From Roseovarius litoreus (lineage in GTDB: Bacteria; Pseudomonadota; Alphaproteobacteria; Rhodobacterales; Rhodobacteraceae): a stretch of DNA of 64,000 nt. Under the pieces are notes generated by a model that saw only the letters and a program-made list of their open reading frames with translations, was not told the origin of the DNA and ran no database searches. Positions within the stretch are counted from its first letter, which is position 1. Every line of letters starts with the position of its first letter. The DNA is taken from NCBI RefSeq assembly GCF_900142765.1, contig NZ_FRCB01000001.1:248001-312000 (forward strand), read 5' to 3'. Position numbers and translations under genes: made by a program. Positions 53,943 through 63,907 of this stretch are shown here, in pieces.

Positions 53943-55763
53943 ATGCAACTTATAAAGAAAGTAGAAATCCACTACTTGCGTTCGATATACTCAACGTCAC
54001 TTGACACCGTAGGCGACCTTAACCTGTTTTTTGGCCGAAACGATTCTGGAAAGTCAAACATCCTCCGTGGCCTCAACCTGTTCTTCAATGAACAAACTGA
54101 TCCAGGTTCAGGTTTTGATTTCGATATTGATATGTCTGACCTGCGAAAGCGAAAAGCTACGGAAGCCAAGGGGCGGCAGTTTGTATGGATCAAAGTCACA
54201 TTCAACGTGCCGCCTAATTATCAGAAATCTCTTGGCCGCGAGATAAGTGTAAAAAAACAATGGAATCGGTATGGTGGTGACGTAAATGTTTCCTCATATC
54301 CTGCGCTTTCCGGCGGGAAAACATCAATACTCACTCGCTTTCTTAATCAAATTGACTTCACGTATATTCCAGCAATCAAAGATCTTGAAGTATATGCTGA
54401 CCTCATCGAGCGAATGTATTCGTCAGCTTCAGAAAACACCGCTATGTTAGACGCCACCAAACAATTCATCGACGCTATTGGTGAGCAAACCGAGACTCTA
54501 ACACAGCAGTTGCGAAGGATTTTCGCGGCCAAAGCATCACTGTCAGCGCCTACCAACATGGCAGTTTTATTTCGAAATCTCGATTTTGTTCACGGTGAGG
54601 ATGGGCATTCTTTGTTCAAACAAAAGGGAGATGGAGTCAAAGCGCGACACCTTCCAGAGCTTCTCCGGTTCATAAACGAGAATGAAGCAAGCAAGAAATA
54701 CTTCCTTTGGGGTTTCGAAGAGCCAGAAAATTCGCTCGATTTGTCCGCCGCCTCTCTCGAAGCGCAAAGGTTTGCTTCGTTTGCGTCTCGTAGCGACACG
54801 CAGATTTTCATAAGCAGTCATTCACCGGCCTTCTATTTGGCACCTTCCGAGGAGGGGTGCAGCACCAAGAGGTTCTTTGTTGAAAAACAATTTTTGGACG
54901 AAGAAAACGAGATAACGCCTGATCGCGCGACATCCGCAATAGACAAATTGGAAGATGCAGACAGAACAATGCGCGCGGCTGGATTGATGCAACTCCCTTA
55001 CGTCATTAGATCTCTAAAGGATCAGCAAGACGCATTTAGTAGAAGCCAAAAGGAAATCCAAGATTTAACAGCACAGCTCGCAACCTTGTCAAAGCCAACA
55101 CTATTTGTAGAAGGTAAACACGATGTTAAGTCTTATCCGAGACTTTTGTCCGCGTTCGGCGTGAATGACTTTTTCGAGGTAAGGCAATTTTCGGGAACGC
55201 CCAAGAATACGAAAGAAATCATCAGCGCTATCTCTCTGGCAGGTGGACTTTCGCCAAGTTCAAGAACGCTCTTTCTATTTGATAATGATCCAGCGGGAAG
55301 AAGTTCTCTAGCGGCTTTTGCAGGGAACGGTTCTGATACTTCTGGTTCGCCGGTAAATATTGGTAACGGAAACCTGTATGCGGCAGTGCTGCCATACCAG
55401 ACTGATCCGTTCGAACAATTCATGATTGAGTGTGGCTTGAAAGAGTCCGAAATCAAGTTTCCATTTGAGATGCTGTTCGTAAACGAAGAGACGCTGAATT
55501 TCGTTGAAGAGAAGACAAAAGACGACACGGATTGGCTCGATAGTATTCACGATGATTACTATCGCAGGCCGCAAGCCTTCACCAATAAATTGCGGAAGTT
55601 TGCTCCGGGAACTCCTGGCTGGCTGTATGCACGTATGGTTCCAGATGGTCTCAAATCAAAATTCATCACTATAGCATTGCAATCACCAAACAAGAATTGT
55701 GAGGCCTTGAAGAAGCTGACTGACACAGTGAGCGACGCACTTCAACTTTCCCACGATCAGTGA
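53943..55763 (+). CDS. OLD-family ATP-dependent nuclease (AAA ATPase + TOPRIM)
   Basis: The 606-residue protein has an ABC-type ATPase with Walker A FFGRNDSGKSNILRG near residue 30, an LWGFEEPENSLDLSA Walker B/signature region and ISSHSPAFYLAP. A TOPRIM nuclease domain follows, with TLFVEGKHDVKSYPRLL giving the first glutamate and LFLFDNDPAGRSS the aspartates. OLD nucleases are often phage or plasmid defence factors. The gene is strikingly AT-rich and uses AT-ending codons, unlike rmuC before it and yaeQ after it, so it was probably acquired horizontally. No UvrD-type helicase follows, so it is not a Gabija pair. Confidence 0.87.
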   Translation: MQLIKKVEIHYLRSIYSTSLDTVGDLNLFFGRNDSGKSNILRGLNLFFNEQTDPGSGFDFDIDMSDLRKRKATEAKGRQFVWIKVTFNVPPNYQKSLGREISVKKQWNRYGGDVNVSSYPALSGGKTSILTRFLNQIDFTYIPAIKDLEVYADLIERMYSSASENTAMLDATKQFIDAIGEQTETLTQQLRRIFAAKASLSAPTNMAVLFRNLDFVHGEDGHSLFKQKGDGVKARHLPELLRFINENEASKKYFLWGFEEPENSLDLSAASLEAQRFASFASRSDTQIFISSHSPAFYLAPSEEGCSTKRFFVEKQFLDEENEITPDRATSAIDKLEDADRTMRAAGLMQLPYVIRSLKDQQDAFSRSQKEIQDLTAQLATLSKPTLFVEGKHDVKSYPRLLSAFGVNDFFEVRQFSGTPKNTKEIISAISLAGGLSPSSRTLFLFDNDPAGRSSLAAFAGNGSDTSGSPVNIGNGNLYAAVLPYQTDPFEQFMIECGLKESEIKFPFEMLFVNEETLNFVEEKTKDDTDWLDSIHDDYYRRPQAFTNKLRKFAPGTPGWLYARMVPDGLKSKFITIALQSPNKNCEALKKLTDTVSDALQLSHDQ

Positions 55764-55895
55764 AAATGTCCTGTTCAGCCTGGTATCAATCGTGTAAATA
55801 GGGCGGCCCCAACGGCAGCAAAGGCCCCACTCCCCCCTTTCACAATCCCCCAAGACACTGTAGGCATCGCGATCTTTGCAGGGTCGGGACATCGC

Positions 55896-56441
55896 ATGGC
55901 GCAGAATGCTACCATTTATAAAGTCGAGCTGTCGGTCAGTGACATGGATCGTCACTATTACGAGACCCACAAGCTGACCATCGCCAGGCACCCTTCGGAA
56001 ACCGATGAGCGGATGATGCTGCGCATCGTCGCCTTTGCGCTCAATGCCCATGAGCATCTGGAGATGACACGCGGGCTGTCCACCGATGACGAGCCGGATA
56101 TCTGGCAAAAAAGCCTGAGCGGGGAGCTGGATGTCTGGGTCACGCTCGGGCTGCCCAGTGACAAGGTGGTGCGGCAATCCTGCAGCAAGGCGGGGCGGGT
56201 GATCCTCTATCCTTATGGCGGCAGGACCGCCGAGATCTGGTGGGACAAGATCAAGGGCAGCACCGCGCGCTTCGACAATCTGCAGGTGATCGGGTTTTCC
56301 GAAGCGGAGACCGGCGCCTTGGCGAAGCTTGCCAGGCGCGCGATGAAGATTCAGGTCAATATCCAGGACGGCGAGGTGATGGTGAGTGTCGGGGACGGCA
56401 TGGTGTATCTCACGCCGCTGACATGGAAGGGGGCGGCGTAG
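55896..56441 (+). CDS. yaeQ: YaeQ-family protein
   Basis: The 181-residue protein begins MAQNATIYKVELSVSDMDRH and carries YETHKLTIARHPSETDERMM, DEPDIWQKSLSGELDVWVTLG and RVILYPYGGRTAEIWWDKI, the YaeQ family blocks. The fold is related to PD-(D/E)xK nucleases, and the function is unclear. Composition returns to the high-GC norm here, so the AT-rich island ends between 55764 and 55895. Confidence 0.9.
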   Translation: MAQNATIYKVELSVSDMDRHYYETHKLTIARHPSETDERMMLRIVAFALNAHEHLEMTRGLSTDDEPDIWQKSLSGELDVWVTLGLPSDKVVRQSCSKAGRVILYPYGGRTAEIWWDKIKGSTARFDNLQVIGFSEAETGALAKLARRAMKIQVNIQDGEVMVSVGDGMVYLTPLTWKGAA

Positions 56442-56474
56442 GCCCCCCGATCCGGCACCGGCCCGGCCCGAGCC

Positions 56475-56852
56475 TTACATCGTCTCGAGGCAATGCCGGC
56501 GGAAGGCGCGTTTGAGCATGTCGAGTTCCTCGCGCAGGAGCGTCACCTCGGCGCGGATGTCGTCGCTCAGCGCGTCGCCGGCGATCAGCGTGAAGCTGTC
56601 CAGTGTCTCGCCGGTCTTGCGGTCGAGGATCAGGAAGGTCTGCACCCCGTCGGCGATCTTTTCCGGGGGGATCGGGATGCGGAGGGTCCAGAGCTTTTGC
56701 TCGGGGTTTTCCACGATCTCGACGCCGGGGATATCCTCTTGCAGGTGGGTCACCTGAATATCGGGCTGGTAATTGCCCTCGCCCTCGCAGGTCAGGACGC
56801 CTTGCCAGACGCCTTCGAGCAGCCGTGTCTTGGTCAGTGTGAGCTTGGACAT
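56475..56852 (-). CDS. Hypothetical protein
   Basis: The 125-residue soluble protein (ATG 56852, start MSKLTLTKTRLLEGVWQGVL) has no motif I recognise. It is rich in acidic residues (PDIQVTHLQEDIPGVEIVEN), has a probable beta-rich first half, and a C-terminal helix with IRAEVTLLREELDMLKRAF that could form a coiled coil. It follows the DUF6478-like gene by 14 bases on the same strand and is probably in the ilvD transcript. Codon use matches the genome, so it looks like a genuine lineage-specific gene. Confidence 0.75.
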   Translation of the reverse strand: MSKLTLTKTRLLEGVWQGVLTCEGEGNYQPDIQVTHLQEDIPGVEIVENPEQKLWTLRIPIPPEKIADGVQTFLILDRKTGETLDSFTLIAGDALSDDIRAEVTLLREELDMLKRAFRRHCLETM

Positions 56853-56866
56853 GCGAAACCTCTGGA

Positions 56867-57640
56867 TCAGAACTCGGCGCGGGGGTGACGGCAGAAGGTC
56901 AGGTCGCGGATGATCACCTGACTCATCTGCGGGTTCTCGAAGATCAGATCGACCCATGCGCGCTCGACCCGCTTTTCGTTGATGTTGGAATAGGCCAGAT
57001 CGAATTCGACGGCGATCTCGTCTTCGTGCAGGGGCAATTCGCGCACGAGCTGTTCGGTGTTCGGGCCGTGCTTGATGTTGAGACGGATGAAGATCTCGAT
57101 CGGCTTTTCCAGTTCGATGATCGTGTCGAGCCGGATCAGGTGGCGGCGTTGGAGGCCCATCATCGCCTGCTCGGGCAGATCCAGCAACAGCGACAGGAAA
57201 GAGCCGTCGAAGCGGAACACGTCCATGCGCAGCCCGAACGGGGCAAGATCGGCCTCGCTCTGGTTTCGGACCTGGCGCAGGGTGAGTTCGGATTGTTCGC
57301 AATCGTGATACAATGTCACCACATCGCCGAGGCGGGTCTTGCTGGCCACGGTGGACATGCCGGGCATCGCCAGAGGCTGGCACCAGAGGTTCGGGCGCCA
57401 TGACCAGTCGGTGCCATGCGGCTTGTGAAAGATGTTCGAGCCGATCATCGGCAAGGCCAGACGGTTGTCGGCCACCGAGATCACCTCGTTCAGACTGTGC
57501 CGCAGGTGACGGGCGCGCCCACGCTCGATGCGCAATTGCGACAGGCTGAGGTCATGAGCCTTGCGGGCCACCTTGCGCCAGCGACGCAAATTGCGCCGAT
57601 GCATGAGCCAGTCCAGAACGGCAGTGCCCTTGTAAATCAT
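56867..57640 (-). CDS. DUF6478-like hypothetical protein
   Basis: I choose ATG 57640 (MIYKGTAVLDWLMHRRNLRR). The ten codons upstream are not convincing. The 257-residue protein has an N-terminal helical, arginine-rich part. A block with ALPMIGSNIFHKPHGTDWSW follows, then WRPNLWCQPLAMPG, and a later beta-rich half. From memory this resembles a family found mainly in Rhodobacterales (DUF6478), of unknown function. No signal or membrane segment is seen. It sits between a lipoprotein gene and another hypothetical gene, all on one strand. Confidence 0.7.
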   Translation of the reverse strand: MIYKGTAVLDWLMHRRNLRRWRKVARKAHDLSLSQLRIERGRARHLRHSLNEVISVADNRLALPMIGSNIFHKPHGTDWSWRPNLWCQPLAMPGMSTVASKTRLGDVVTLYHDCEQSELTLRQVRNQSEADLAPFGLRMDVFRFDGSFLSLLLDLPEQAMMGLQRRHLIRLDTIIELEKPIEIFIRLNIKHGPNTEQLVRELPLHEDEIAVEFDLAYSNINEKRVERAWVDLIFENPQMSQVIIRDLTFCRHPRAEF

Positions 57641-57697
57641 GCAGATGTCATCCCGGCTCGACCCGCCCAACTTGTCCCGACACGATCTGTCATAGCA

Positions 57698-58444
57698 CTA
57701 ACCTGAATTCCGAAACAATCCACTCAATAGCGAGCGCAACCCGGTTGGGCGCGGGTCGGTATCGGGATCGGTGGAGGATGTGTCCGCGCCTGAGTCGTCC
57801 GATGGCTCGGGAGCGGCGTCCGGGGTCTGGGCGGGAGGCTCTGATGTCGCGCTCTCGGAGGCCGAAACGAGGACCAGATCGGGGCTACCCGCCTGCAGCG
57901 CCTGAGCCAGATCCGACAAAAGGCGCCGCCCGTCCGTGCCGGCAAGAGAGCTGCCCGCGGGTCCGTAGACCGAAAGGCCCAGAAGATGCCCGTTGATGAC
58001 CATACCGCCCCGCCAGTAGCGCGGATCGCCGCCCGGCAGGAGCTGCCCGCCGCCCATGGCGAAGCGGACCATCGACAGATCCGGGCCGTCGATCACGTCA
58101 AGCGCCTCGATGGGTGCCATCGAGGCGGCAATCTCTTGCGCGGTGGGACGTTGGGCGGGGGCGCCTGTGCGCGGCAGCACCGACACGGTCATCAGAGCCG
58201 CCTGCACGGGCACGCCCGGCGTACCTGTCAGGCTTTCGCAACTGGCCATCGGAACGAAGGCCCCCGAGGCACCGCGCCGGATATGCGCGCCATCGATGCA
58301 ATAGCCCGGCGGCCCGGAGACCACCACTTCGCCATCATAAAGCGCCACCTGCTGCAACACATCCGACTGCGACCGGGTCTGAGGCGCGATCACGCAACCC
58401 GCAAGTGACAGACACACACCAAGCACAAAGGCCCGGCGCACCAT
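57698..58444 (-). CDS. Putative lipoprotein
   Basis: I choose ATG 58444 (MVRRAFVLGVCLSLAGCVIA), which puts the lipobox SLAGC at a normal distance. ATG 58483 is in frame but overlaps ilvD. The 248-residue protein has a compact domain (residues 20-180) with VVVSGPPGYCIDGAHI, then an acidic proline/serine-rich tail (residues 185-240). The function is unknown. It starts 19 bases after ilvD and is probably cotranscribed. Confidence 0.78.
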   Translation of the reverse strand: MVRRAFVLGVCLSLAGCVIAPQTRSQSDVLQQVALYDGEVVVSGPPGYCIDGAHIRRGASGAFVPMASCESLTGTPGVPVQAALMTVSVLPRTGAPAQRPTAQEIAASMAPIEALDVIDGPDLSMVRFAMGGGQLLPGGDPRYWRGGMVINGHLLGLSVYGPAGSSLAGTDGRRLLSDLAQALQAGSPDLVLVSASESATSEPPAQTPDAAPEPSDDSGADTSSTDPDTDPRPTGLRSLLSGLFRNSG

Positions 58445-58463
58445 GCGCCGGGCCGCTGGCCCG

Positions 58464-60221
58464 TCAAAGGTCCATGTAGACATGCCGCTCGGCCTTGCCG
58501 CCGGGATGGGTCACAGCCCCCTTGTAGGTCTCGCCCACAAGCTTCGCGAATTTCCAGATCGCACCGGTGGCATAGATCGTCTCGCGCGGGCCGGCCCAGT
58601 TTTCCTTGCGCTTGGCCAGTTCCTCGTCCGAGAGATCGACGCTCAGTTCGCCCTTGATCGCGTCGATGGTGACCACATCGCCGGTCTGGATCAGGGCGAT
58701 CGGGCCGCCATGCGCCGCTTCGGGGCCGACATGGCCCACACAGAACCCGCGTGTGGCGCCCGAAAAGCGCCCATCGGTGATCAGAGCGACCTTCTTGCCC
58801 ATGCCCTGCCCGGACAGCGCGGCGGTCGTGGACAGCATCTCGCGCATACCGGGGCCGCCTGCGGGGCCTTCGTTGCGGATCACGATGACCTCGCCTTCCT
58901 TGTACTGGCGTGCCTTGACCGCCTCGAACGCGTCCTCTTCGCATTCGAACACGCGCGCCGGGCCGGTGAAGACCTGATGCTCGGGGGCGATGCCCGCGAC
59001 CTTCACGATGGCGCCCTGCGGCGCAAGATTGCCCTTGAGGCCGACGACGCCGCCGGTCTTGGTGATCGGCTTTTCGATCGGATAGATCACGCGGCCATCG
59101 GCCTCGCGTTCGATCAGGTCAAGCTCTTCGCCGATGGAACGGCCCGAGGCGGTGATGCAATCCTCGTGGATGAGCCCGGCCTTGCGCAGCTCTTTCATCA
59201 CGACGGGAATGCCGCCCGCATCATAGAGATCCTTGGCCACATACTGACCACCGGGCTTGAGATCGACGAAATAGGGCGTGTCGCGGAAAATCTCGCAGAC
59301 ATCTTCGAGGAAGAAGTCGATCCCCGCCTCATGGGCGATGGCCGGAAGGTGCAGGCCCGCATTGGTGGAGCCGCCGGTGCAGGCCACGACGCGTGCGGCG
59401 TTCTGCAGGCTCTTGAGCGTGACCACGTCCCGCGCACGGATGTTCTTTTCCAGAAGGTTCATCACCGCGCGGCCCGATGCCTCGGCATATTGGTCGCGGG
59501 ATTCGTAGGGCGCGGGCATGCCGGAGCTGTTCATCAGCGCAAGGCCGATCGCCTCGGAGACGCAGGCCATTGTGTTGGCGGTGAACTGCCCGCCGCAAGC
59601 GCCGGCCGAGGGGCAGGCGACGCGTTCGAGCATATCGAGCGCCTTGTCGGACATCTGATCATTCTGGTGCCAACCGACGGCTTCGAACATGTCCTGCACC
59701 GTCAGATCACGGTTGCGGAATTCTTCGGGGATTTCGTTCACCTGAGGCGCCTTGCCCGGCAGGATCGACCCGCCATAGATGAACACCGACGGCACATTGA
59801 GCCGCACCATCGCCATCATCATGCCCGGCAGCGACTTGTCACAGCCCGCAAGACCCACAAGCGCGTCATAGCAATGGCCCCGCATGGTCAGCTCGACGGT
59901 GTCGGCAATCGCCTCGCGGCTGGCAAGCGAGCTGCGCATCCCTTCATGGCCCATGGCGATCCCGTCGGTCACGGTGATCGTGGTGAATTCACGCGGGCTG
60001 CCATGCGCTTCCTTGACGCCGCCCTTGACGGCCTGCGCCTGACGGTTGAGCGCGATGTTGCAGGGGGCTGCCTCGTTCCAGCAGGTGGCCACGCCGACCA
60101 GCGGCTGATGGATCTCGGTCTCGGTCATGCCCATGGCGTAGTAATAGGACCGATGCGGCGCGCGGGCCGGTCCTTCGGTCACGTAACGGCTGGGCAGTTT
60201 GGATTTGTCGAATTTGGTCAT
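58464..60221 (-). CDS. ilvD: Dihydroxy-acid dehydratase IlvD
   Basis: I choose ATG 60221 ([18 protein letters not shown]). The 585-residue enzyme has the Fe-S cysteines in [28 protein letters not shown] and [16 protein letters not shown], then [20 protein letters not shown]. It dehydrates dihydroxy acids in valine, leucine and isoleucine synthesis. It heads a minus-strand run with a lipoprotein and two hypothetical genes. It is divergent from the CPBP protease gene, with about 120 bases between starts. Confidence 0.97.
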   Translation of the reverse strand: MTKFDKSKLPSRYVTEGPARAPHRSYYYAMGMTETEIHQPLVGVATCWNEAAPCNIALNRQAQAVKGGVKEAHGSPREFTTITVTDGIAMGHEGMRSSLASREAIADTVELTMRGHCYDALVGLAGCDKSLPGMMMAMVRLNVPSVFIYGGSILPGKAPQVNEIPEEFRNRDLTVQDMFEAVGWHQNDQMSDKALDMLERVACPSAGACGGQFTANTMACVSEAIGLALMNSSGMPAPYESRDQYAEASGRAVMNLLEKNIRARDVVTLKSLQNAARVVACTGGSTNAGLHLPAIAHEAGIDFFLEDVCEIFRDTPYFVDLKPGGQYVAKDLYDAGGIPVVMKELRKAGLIHEDCITASGRSIGEELDLIEREADGRVIYPIEKPITKTGGVVGLKGNLAPQGAIVKVAGIAPEHQVFTGPARVFECEEDAFEAVKARQYKEGEVIVIRNEGPAGGPGMREMLSTTAALSGQGMGKKVALITDGRFSGATRGFCVGHVGPEAAHGGPIALIQTGDVVTIDAIKGELSVDLSDEELAKRKENWAGPRETIYATGAIWKFAKLVGETYKGAVTHPGGKAERHVYMDL

Positions 60222-60342
60222 CAGGGCCTCCCGGACAATGTTGCAACCCGGTTTAAGTGACGCGGCATCGCTGGACAAGGGCGACTTGGCGCGTGGCGCG
60301 ATGACTGTTTCGCGCGGCCCCGCGATGCTTTAGCGTCCAAGC

Positions 60343-61230
60343 ATGAGCTATGAGCCCCATGAACAGCTGGTCGTCCCGGCGCGACCCTCGGCGCATCCCT
60401 TGCGGCTTTTGGCCGGGGTCGTGCTGACGGCGGTGCTGTTCATCAGCTTAAGCCGGCTTTGGTCGCGGCTCTATCGTGCGGTGATTGGTCCGGAAGCCTG
60501 GGACAGGCTGGCAGACGGGATGATGCAGGGCGCAACGCCGGCGGGTGTGCTCATCAACCTGTTCCTGTTCGGGCTGCTGATTGTAGCGCTGGCGATCACG
60601 CTGAAGGTGCTGCACCGGCGCAGGCTGCGCGAGCTGATCGGGCCGCCCGCGCTGGCGCTGCGGCAGTTCCGACAGGTGACGGTGGCGCTGCTGATGCTGT
60701 TCGCGGTGGTCATGCTGCTGCCGGGCGATGCCAGCACCGCCCCCCAGCCCAACATGCCCTTCGGGCGCTGGCTGCTGTTGCTGCCGCTGGGGCTGATCGG
60801 ACTGATGATCCAGACCAGCGCCGAAGAGATTGCCTTTCGCGGCTATCTGCAAAGCCAGCTTGCCGCATGGGTCAGCCATCCGGCGGTCTGGATGGGGGTG
60901 CCTTCGGCGCTTTTCGCGATGCTGCATTACGATCCGGTGACAAACGGGACGAACACCTGGCTGGTGGTGGGCTGGGCCTTTGGTTTCGGGCTGGCGGCGG
61001 CGGATCTCACGGCGCGGTCGGGCACGCTTGGACCAGCGATCGCGCTGCATCTGGTGAACAATTTTGGCGCGGTGCTGATCGCGGCGCCGGGGGGCAATTT
61101 CGATGGGCTGGCGCTGTATGTCTATCCGTTCTCATTGGGCGATGACGACGTGCTGTGGCAGTGGTTTCCCATCGACCTGATGATGCTGGCGTGCAGCTGG
61201 CTGGCGGCGCGGGTCGCGATGCGCTGCTGA
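60343..61230 (+). CDS. CPBP-family intramembrane protease
   Basis: The 295-residue protein has about seven to eight hydrophobic segments. The CAAX-protease/bacteriocin-processing motifs are TSAEEIAFRGYLQSQ (EExxxR), SALFAMLHYDP and AIALHLVNNFGAVLI, which supply the glutamates and histidines of the metal site. It cleaves proteins within the membrane, and natural substrates in Proteobacteria are mostly unknown. It precedes accD by 60 bases in the same direction, though a functional link is not evident. Confidence 0.9.
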   Translation: MSYEPHEQLVVPARPSAHPLRLLAGVVLTAVLFISLSRLWSRLYRAVIGPEAWDRLADGMMQGATPAGVLINLFLFGLLIVALAITLKVLHRRRLRELIGPPALALRQFRQVTVALLMLFAVVMLLPGDASTAPQPNMPFGRWLLLLPLGLIGLMIQTSAEEIAFRGYLQSQLAAWVSHPAVWMGVPSALFAMLHYDPVTNGTNTWLVVGWAFGFGLAAADLTARSGTLGPAIALHLVNNFGAVLIAAPGGNFDGLALYVYPFSLGDDDVLWQWFPIDLMMLACSWLAARVAMRC

Positions 61231-61290
61231 TTGCATTCCGCGCATCAGCCCATTATCTGAAGGCAGCGAGGCAAAAGGGGACACCGCCGC

Positions 61291-62265
61291 ATGAACTGGA
61301 TCACGAATTACGTGCGCCCGCGCATCAACTCGATCTTCTCGCGGCGCGAGATGCCCGAGAACTTGTGGTCCAAATGCGATGACTGCGGCACCATGCTGTT
61401 TCACCGCGAATTGAGCGACAATCTGAACGTCTGCACGAATTGCGGCCACCATATGCCGATCAGCCCGCGCGACCGGTTCAAGGCGCTGTTCGACGGCGGG
61501 ATTTTCTCGGAGATCGCGGTGCCTGCGCCTGTGGTCGATCCGCTGCAATTCCGCGACCAGAAGAAATATCCCGACCGCATGAAAGCCGCGCAGAAAGCCA
61601 CCGGCGAGAAAGAGGCCATGCTGGTCGCCCATGGCGAGATGGGCCGCACGCCAATCGTGGCGGCGGCGCAGGATTTCAGCTTCATGGGCGGCTCGATGGG
61701 GATGTATGTGGGCAATGCCATCATCGCCGCCGCGCAGGAAGCGGTGAAGATGAACCGCCCGCTGATTCTGTTTTCCGCCGCCGGGGGCGCCCGGATGCAG
61801 GAAGGGATCCTGAGCCTGATGCAGATGCCGCGCAGCACGGTGGCGATCCAGATGCTCAAGGAGGCAGGGCTGCCGTATATCGTGGTGCTGACCCATCCCA
61901 CGACGGGGGGCGTCACCGCGTCCTATGCGATGCTGGGCGATGTGCATATCGCCGAACCCAATGCGCTGATCTGCTTTGCCGGGCCGCGCGTGATCGAGCA
62001 GACCATCCGCGAGAAACTGCCCGAAGGGTTCCAGCGCGCCGAATACCTGCTGGATCACGGGATGCTGGACCGGGTGACGCCGCGCGGCCAGATGCGCAAC
62101 GAACTGATCACCATCACCCGGATGCTTCTGGGCCTGTCCCCTGCTGTCAGGGGCGAATTGCCAGCGCCCGAAGCCGATGCCGATGCCGGGAACGAGGCCG
62201 CAACCGGCGGCGCCGAGACGCAGACGGCTGACGTGCAGACCGACAAGCCAAACGCCACCGAATGA
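61291..62265 (+). CDS. accD: Acetyl-CoA carboxylase carboxyltransferase subunit beta
   Basis: The 324-residue protein has an N-terminal zinc ribbon ([11 protein letters not shown] and [11 protein letters not shown]). The carboxyltransferase core follows, with [51 protein letters not shown] and [11 protein letters not shown]. With AccA it transfers the carboxyl group from biotin to acetyl-CoA, the first step of fatty acid synthesis. The C-terminal 35 residues are acidic and variable. Its stop overlaps the folC start by ATGA. Confidence 0.97.
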   Translation: MNWITNYVRPRINSIFSRREMPENLWSKCDDCGTMLFHRELSDNLNVCTNCGHHMPISPRDRFKALFDGGIFSEIAVPAPVVDPLQFRDQKKYPDRMKAAQKATGEKEAMLVAHGEMGRTPIVAAAQDFSFMGGSMGMYVGNAIIAAAQEAVKMNRPLILFSAAGGARMQEGILSLMQMPRSTVAIQMLKEAGLPYIVVLTHPTTGGVTASYAMLGDVHIAEPNALICFAGPRVIEQTIREKLPEGFQRAEYLLDHGMLDRVTPRGQMRNELITITRMLLGLSPAVRGELPAPEADADAGNEAATGGAETQTADVQTDKPNATE

Positions 62266-63536
62266 GCGGCCTTCATTCCGACGCCATCCTTGAACGGATG
62301 ATGGCGCTGCACCCCAAGATCATCGACCTCACGCTGGACCGGGTCTGGCGTCTGCTGGAGCGGCTGGACAACCCACAGGACCGCTTGCCGCCGGTGATCC
62401 ATATCGCAGGCACCAACGGCAAGGGCTCGACGCTGGCGATGATCCGCGCCGGGATCGAGGGGGCGGGGCTGCGCGCCCATGCCTATACCTCGCCGCATCT
62501 GGCGCGGTTTCACGAACGTATCCGGCTGGCCGGAGAGCTGATTTCGGAACCCGATCTGAGCGCCGTTCTCGACGAATGCTATGCCGCCAATGGCGGCGAG
62601 CCGATCACCTATTTCGAGATCACCACCTGTGCCGCGTTCCTGGCGATGTCGCGCATCGAAGCCGATTACACCCTGCTCGAGGTGGGTCTTGGCGGGCGGC
62701 TGGATGCGACGAATGTGATCCCGCGCCCTGCCCTCACAGTCATCACCCCGGTGTCGATGGATCACGAGCAATATCTGGGCGACACGATTGCCAAGATCGC
62801 AGGCGAAAAGGCCGGGATCCTCAAGCGCGGCGTTCCTTGCGTCGTCGGCCCGCAGGAAGAGGCGGCGGAGGCCGCGATCGAGGCCCGCGCGCAGGCGCTT
62901 GGCGCGCCCTTGATCGCGCAGGGGCAGCATTGGCATGTCAGCGAGGATCACGGGCGGCTGGTGTTTCAGGACGAAACCGGGCTGGCCGATCTGCCGCTGC
63001 CCAATCTTCCGGGCGCGCACCAGATCGACAATGCCGGCGCCGCGCTGGCGGCGCTGCGCCATCTGGGTCTGGGAGAGGCTGCACAGGAGGCTGCGGTCAC
63101 CCGCGCCGAATGGCCCGCCCGGATGCAGAAGCTGCGGCACGGCCCGCTGATCGAGGCCGCGCCCGAGGCCGAGCTGTGGCTTGATGGCGGGCATAACGCG
63201 GCGGCGGGACAGGCGCTCGGGCGACATCTGGCCACCCTGCCCGCACGGCCCACGCATCTGATCTGCGGGATGCTGAACACCAAGGATATCGCGGGCTACC
63301 TGGCGCCGCTGGCGGCGCAGGCGGCCAGCCTGACCGCAGTGTCGATACCCGGCGAGGCCAATACCCTGCCCGCCGAGACGACCGCCGCCGCCGCCCGCGC
63401 CGCCGGGATGGAAGCGCATGTGGCAAACACCGTGCTGGACGCGGTGAAGCGGATCACGTCCGCGGACCCCAAGGCACGCATCCTGATTTGCGGCTCGCTC
63501 TATCTGGCGGGCGGTGTTCTGCGCGAGAACGGCTGA
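62262..63536 (+). CDS. folC: Folylpolyglutamate/dihydrofolate synthase
   Basis: The 424-residue Mur-ligase-fold enzyme has the P-loop [51 protein letters not shown] and [20 protein letters not shown], and [15 protein letters not shown]. It adds glutamate to dihydropteroate or folates, feeding tetrahydrofolate to pathways such as the demethylases above. The four-base overlap with accD indicates one operon, a common pairing. A hairpin lies six bases after its stop. Confidence 0.96.
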   Translation: MSGLHSDAILERMMALHPKIIDLTLDRVWRLLERLDNPQDRLPPVIHIAGTNGKGSTLAMIRAGIEGAGLRAHAYTSPHLARFHERIRLAGELISEPDLSAVLDECYAANGGEPITYFEITTCAAFLAMSRIEADYTLLEVGLGGRLDATNVIPRPALTVITPVSMDHEQYLGDTIAKIAGEKAGILKRGVPCVVGPQEEAAEAAIEARAQALGAPLIAQGQHWHVSEDHGRLVFQDETGLADLPLPNLPGAHQIDNAGAALAALRHLGLGEAAQEAAVTRAEWPARMQKLRHGPLIEAAPEAELWLDGGHNAAAGQALGRHLATLPARPTHLICGMLNTKDIAGYLAPLAAQAASLTAVSIPGEANTLPAETTAAAARAAGMEAHVANTVLDAVKRITSADPKARILICGSLYLAGGVLRENG

Positions 63537-63541
63537 CAGGG

Positions 63542-63564
63542 GACCGGCAACGCGCCTGCCGGTC
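63542..63564 (+). terminator. Hairpin after folC
   Basis: GACCGGCA (63542-63549) pairs perfectly with TGCCGGTC (63557-63564). There is no U-tract, so it may be a weak terminator. Confidence 0.5.
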
Positions 63565-63599
63565 ACAACCGCGCCTCTCTCGAGAGCGTTTTGCAGGTC

Positions 63600-63804
63600 A
63601 CTTTCGCGCTCATGCGGGAAATTTCGTACAATCGAATCACTAGGCGTTGACCGATTCGATCTGAGTCGCCAATATCTTCGCAACGGTTCCGATACGGGAC
63701 GACCGGGCAGCACTCGGAACATGCCCTCTCGCGTATCACAAGGTGTTCAGTGTCAACGTGGCAGGAATGATCGAGGGGCCGAACCAACGGCCCCCTTTCA
63801 TTTT
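63600..63804 (+). ncRNA. Candidate small transcript between folC and a strong terminator
   Basis: After the folC hairpin there are about 210 bases ending in a good intrinsic terminator. No gene with a ribosome binding site fills them. TACAAT at about 63628-63633 is a possible -10 box, but I cannot match a -35. The layout would suit a small RNA or a short unrecognised ORF. This is speculative. Confidence 0.25.
63775..63804 (+). terminator. Intrinsic terminator on the plus strand
   Basis: GGGGCCG (63775-63781) and CGGCCCC (63788-63794) form a stem followed by CTTTCATTTT. It lies 240 bases beyond folC, past an earlier hairpin. Confidence 0.7.
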
Positions 63805-63857
63805 CGGCGCCCGACAAATGAGCCCCCGCTCACCGCTCCCCCCGGCCCAAAAGAAAA

Positions 63858-63881
63858 AGCCCGGTCACTCAGGACCGGGCT
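63858..63881 (-). terminator. Intrinsic terminator of the gene entering from the right
   Basis: AGCCCGGTC (63858-63866) pairs perfectly with GACCGGGCT (63873-63881). On the minus strand it runs into TTTTTCTT. It is 27 bases after the stop of the partial gene. Confidence 0.9.
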
Positions 63882-63907
63882 TGTTCATTCCTGGACTGCG
63901 GCAAGCG

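Noticed and set aside
53752-55895. Attachment-site direct repeats around the AT-rich island
   Set aside because: Sequences near 53930 (GACTGGGTACC) and 55780 (GCCTGGTATC) resemble each other only loosely, which is not enough for an att site.
53943-56441. Gabija-type defence pair (GajA/GajB)
   Set aside because: The nuclease is GajA-like only at the OLD-family level. The following gene is yaeQ, not a UvrD-like helicase.
63640-63804. A protein-coding reading of the interval after folC
   Set aside because: One plus frame is open for some distance but has no start with a ribosome site before the terminator, and runs through the terminator hairpin.
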